Shown here in pieces: positions 62,619-64,000 of a stretch of DNA of 64,000 nucleotides. Made by a program: the position numbers and the translations under genes. The first letter of the stretch is position 1, and the number at the start of each line of letters is the position of its first letter. Below the pieces are notes generated by a model. That model made no database searches, was not told where the DNA came from, and saw only the letters and a list, made by a program, of their open reading frames with translations. Source of the stretch: UBA4479 sp963974935 (GTDB lineage: Bacteria; Pseudomonadota; Alphaproteobacteria; Rhodospirillales; Casp-alpha2); the NCBI GenBank assembly GCA_963974935.1, contig CAXBEV010000016.1, forward strand, positions 1-64,000. Direction: 5' to 3'.

Positions 62619-64000
62619 ATGAGCGCAGATTCCGCAAAACCCACACAAAGTCCGTTCGAAGACGCCCCCGCCATCGCTGTTAATAGGCGCGGAGTGACAT
62701 GGCTGTCGCGCACCGGCGAGATCGAGAGTTTGTCGCATCGTGAAGCTGCGACCCGATTGCGAGAAGGCGTTCGCCCGTTGGTATGTCATGCGCGCGCGAC
62801 GGCGACAACGTTGCGCGCCGGTAATATCCGCGCGTTTGATGTGTTGGAATTGTTCGCCTTCGCGCGCCCAGCTGTGTTTTGTTTGCCCACCGCACGCGGA
62901 CTCGCGATCACCTTGGATTTAGCGCTACCGGAAACTCCGGAACAAGAAGCTGAAACGCTTTTTGTCGCGGCGGAGAAACTGCTCAGTGATGTGCAAAGCG
63001 CCGGCCCACATGCAGCGGGTATCGCTTGGTCGATGGCGCGCGCTGGTTGGGTTTGGGGCCCTGCGGTGTTGGCGCGCATCGGCACTGGAGAGGCGCCGCA
63101 TTCGTCGGCGATCACGTCGGCCATGCAGGTTTGGCGTAGGTTATCCGATTGGGAAGATCGTCCGCGCGAGACGCCGCCCGGCAATTTGCCGGTCAGCCCC
63201 GTGGATGCATTGACCCGGCTCGGTATTCTATTGGGCCGCACGTCTGAAAGCAGACCGCAGCAGCGCCGCTACGCTGAGACCGTCAGCGCCGCGTTCCGCC
63301 CCCGTGATGTCGAGGACGAGCCAAATATGGTGATCGCCGAAGCCGGCACCGGGGTCGGTAAGACGTTGGGCTACGTGGCGCCGGCGAGCTTGTGGGCCGA
63401 GCGCAACGAATCGCCCGTGTGGATTTCCACGTACACCCGGAACCTACAACGCCAACTCGATACCGAGTTGGACCGGCTGTATCCGGATCGTGCCTTAAAG
63501 CGCGAGCACATCGTAGTCCGCAAAGGGCGCGAGAACTATGTGTGTTTGTTGAACTATGAAGAGGCGTTAAACAGATCGCGCATCGCTGGCGGACCTGACC
63601 CCATCGCGCTGGGCCTGGTTGCGCGCTGGATCGAAGGTAGCCGAGACGGCGATATGGTCGGCGGTGATTTTCCGGCGTGGCTGATTCATCTTTTCGGACG
63701 CGATTCGACGACCGATCTGACAGATACCCGGGGTGAATGCATCTATTCGGCGTGCACCCATTACGGCAAATGCTTTATCGAACATACGGTGCGCCGCGCC
63801 CGGCACGCGGAAATCGTCATCGCCAACCATGCTTTGGTGTTGATCCAGGCAGCTCTTGCTGGTGAAAGCGAAACGCGTCCGTTGCGCTACGTCTTTGATG
63901 AAGCGCATCACTTGTTCAATGCTGCGGACAGTGCCTTTTCCGCACATCTGTCCGGGCTGGAAACCGCAGACCTTAGGCGTTGGTTGGTTGGCGCCGAAGG
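62619..64000 (+). CDS. DinG/XPD-type ATP-dependent DNA helicase, N-terminal part
   Basis: The gene runs off the window; 460 codons are visible. An N-terminal domain of about 200 residues without a known match precedes the helicase core. Walker A is EAGTGVGKTLGY (about residue 240), followed by WISTYTRNLQRQL and VRKGRENYVC. The four Cys of an iron-sulfur cluster are visible at about 307, 373, 378 and 384 (GECIYSACTHYGKC), and a DEAH box lies in VFDEAHHLF at about 426. DinG-type helicases unwind DNA 5'-3' in repair. It is divergent from the small reverse-strand genes. The start ATG lies at 62619. Confidence 0.85.
   Translation, partial: MSADSAKPTQSPFEDAPAIAVNRRGVTWLSRTGEIESLSHREAATRLREGVRPLVCHARATATTLRAGNIRAFDVLELFAFARPAVFCLPTARGLAITLDLALPETPEQEAETLFVAAEKLLSDVQSAGPHAAGIAWSMARAGWVWGPAVLARIGTGEAPHSSAITSAMQVWRRLSDWEDRPRETPPGNLPVSPVDALTRLGILLGRTSESRPQQRRYAETVSAAFRPRDVEDEPNMVIAEAGTGVGKTLGYVAPASLWAERNESPVWISTYTRNLQRQLDTELDRLYPDRALKREHIVVRKGRENYVCLLNYEEALNRSRIAGGPDPIALGLVARWIEGSRDGDMVGGDFPAWLIHLFGRDSTTDLTDTRGECIYSACTHYGKCFIEHTVRRARHAEIVIANHALVLIQAALAGESETRPLRYVFDEAHHLFNAADSAFSAHLSGLETADLRRWLVGAE

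Overview
The window looks like chromosomal DNA of an alphaproteobacterium, probably a marine or aquatic Rhodospirillales-type organism. The evidence is a di-iron Coq7 ubiquinone hydroxylase, a class II (plant-type) DAHP synthase, glutathione reductase, MlaC, DsbB, B12-dependent MetH and many regulators with alphaproteobacterial flavour. GC content looks mid-50s by eye in the core and lower in the first 2.5 kb. The genus cannot be fixed from sequence alone.

Positions 1-6.7 kb are an accessory region built by repeated integration at a tRNA-Arg(CCG) gene. There are three orphan 5' halves of that tRNA (near 3.73, 4.63 and 6.69 kb). One intact tyrosine integrase lies next to a putative HUH-type replication protein and an HNH nuclease remnant. 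A second, internally deleted copy of the same integrase head lies beside the third tRNA half. The 'cargo' between the tRNA halves is a secreted DsrE-like protein and a ferric-reductase-type membrane flavohaemoprotein.

Positions 6.9-24 kb hold two unrecognised proteins, an MFS transporter, and an Lrp regulator divergent from a UspA plus Na+/alanine symporter operon with a 22-bp palindrome between them. These are followed by a TPR/O-GlcNAc-transferase-like protein, a PilZ protein, an alpha/beta-hydrolase lipoprotein overlapping an ABC ATPase, tRNA-Leu(CAA), YjbR, YqaA, DsbB, Coq7 and TrmJ. A HisKA-PAS-PAS-GGDEF-EAL protein that lacks a kinase ATPase domain closes this part.

Positions 24-42.7 kb hold mostly housekeeping metabolism: cysS-nadE (overlapping), pncB (NAD salvage), class II aroG, gor, gabD, a porin, a TPR-sulfotransferase and glmU-glmS (overlapping). 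Small secreted proteins and a 65-residue protein made of two internal repeats lie among them.

Positions 42.8-64 kb hold tRNA-Val(CAC), a divergent SHMT-family PLP enzyme, ettA, a frameshifted merF-like remnant with a GDCC-motif protein, a haem-c protein, a lone receiver domain, a YhiN-type flavoprotein, a membrane histidine kinase, an EntS-like MFS exporter, a cold-shock protein and mlaC. A methionine-cycle operon follows (ArsR-methyltransferase fusion, metF, metH) with a perfect palindrome upstream. The window ends with an Arg/Asp-rich repeat protein, two small unknowns and the first part of a DinG/XPD-type Fe-S helicase.

The items most worth a second look are the serial tRNA-Arg integration region with its small HUH/integrase element, the decayed merF locus, the ArsR-methyltransferase/metF/metH unit with its palindrome, and the kinase-like c-di-GMP protein without an ATPase domain.
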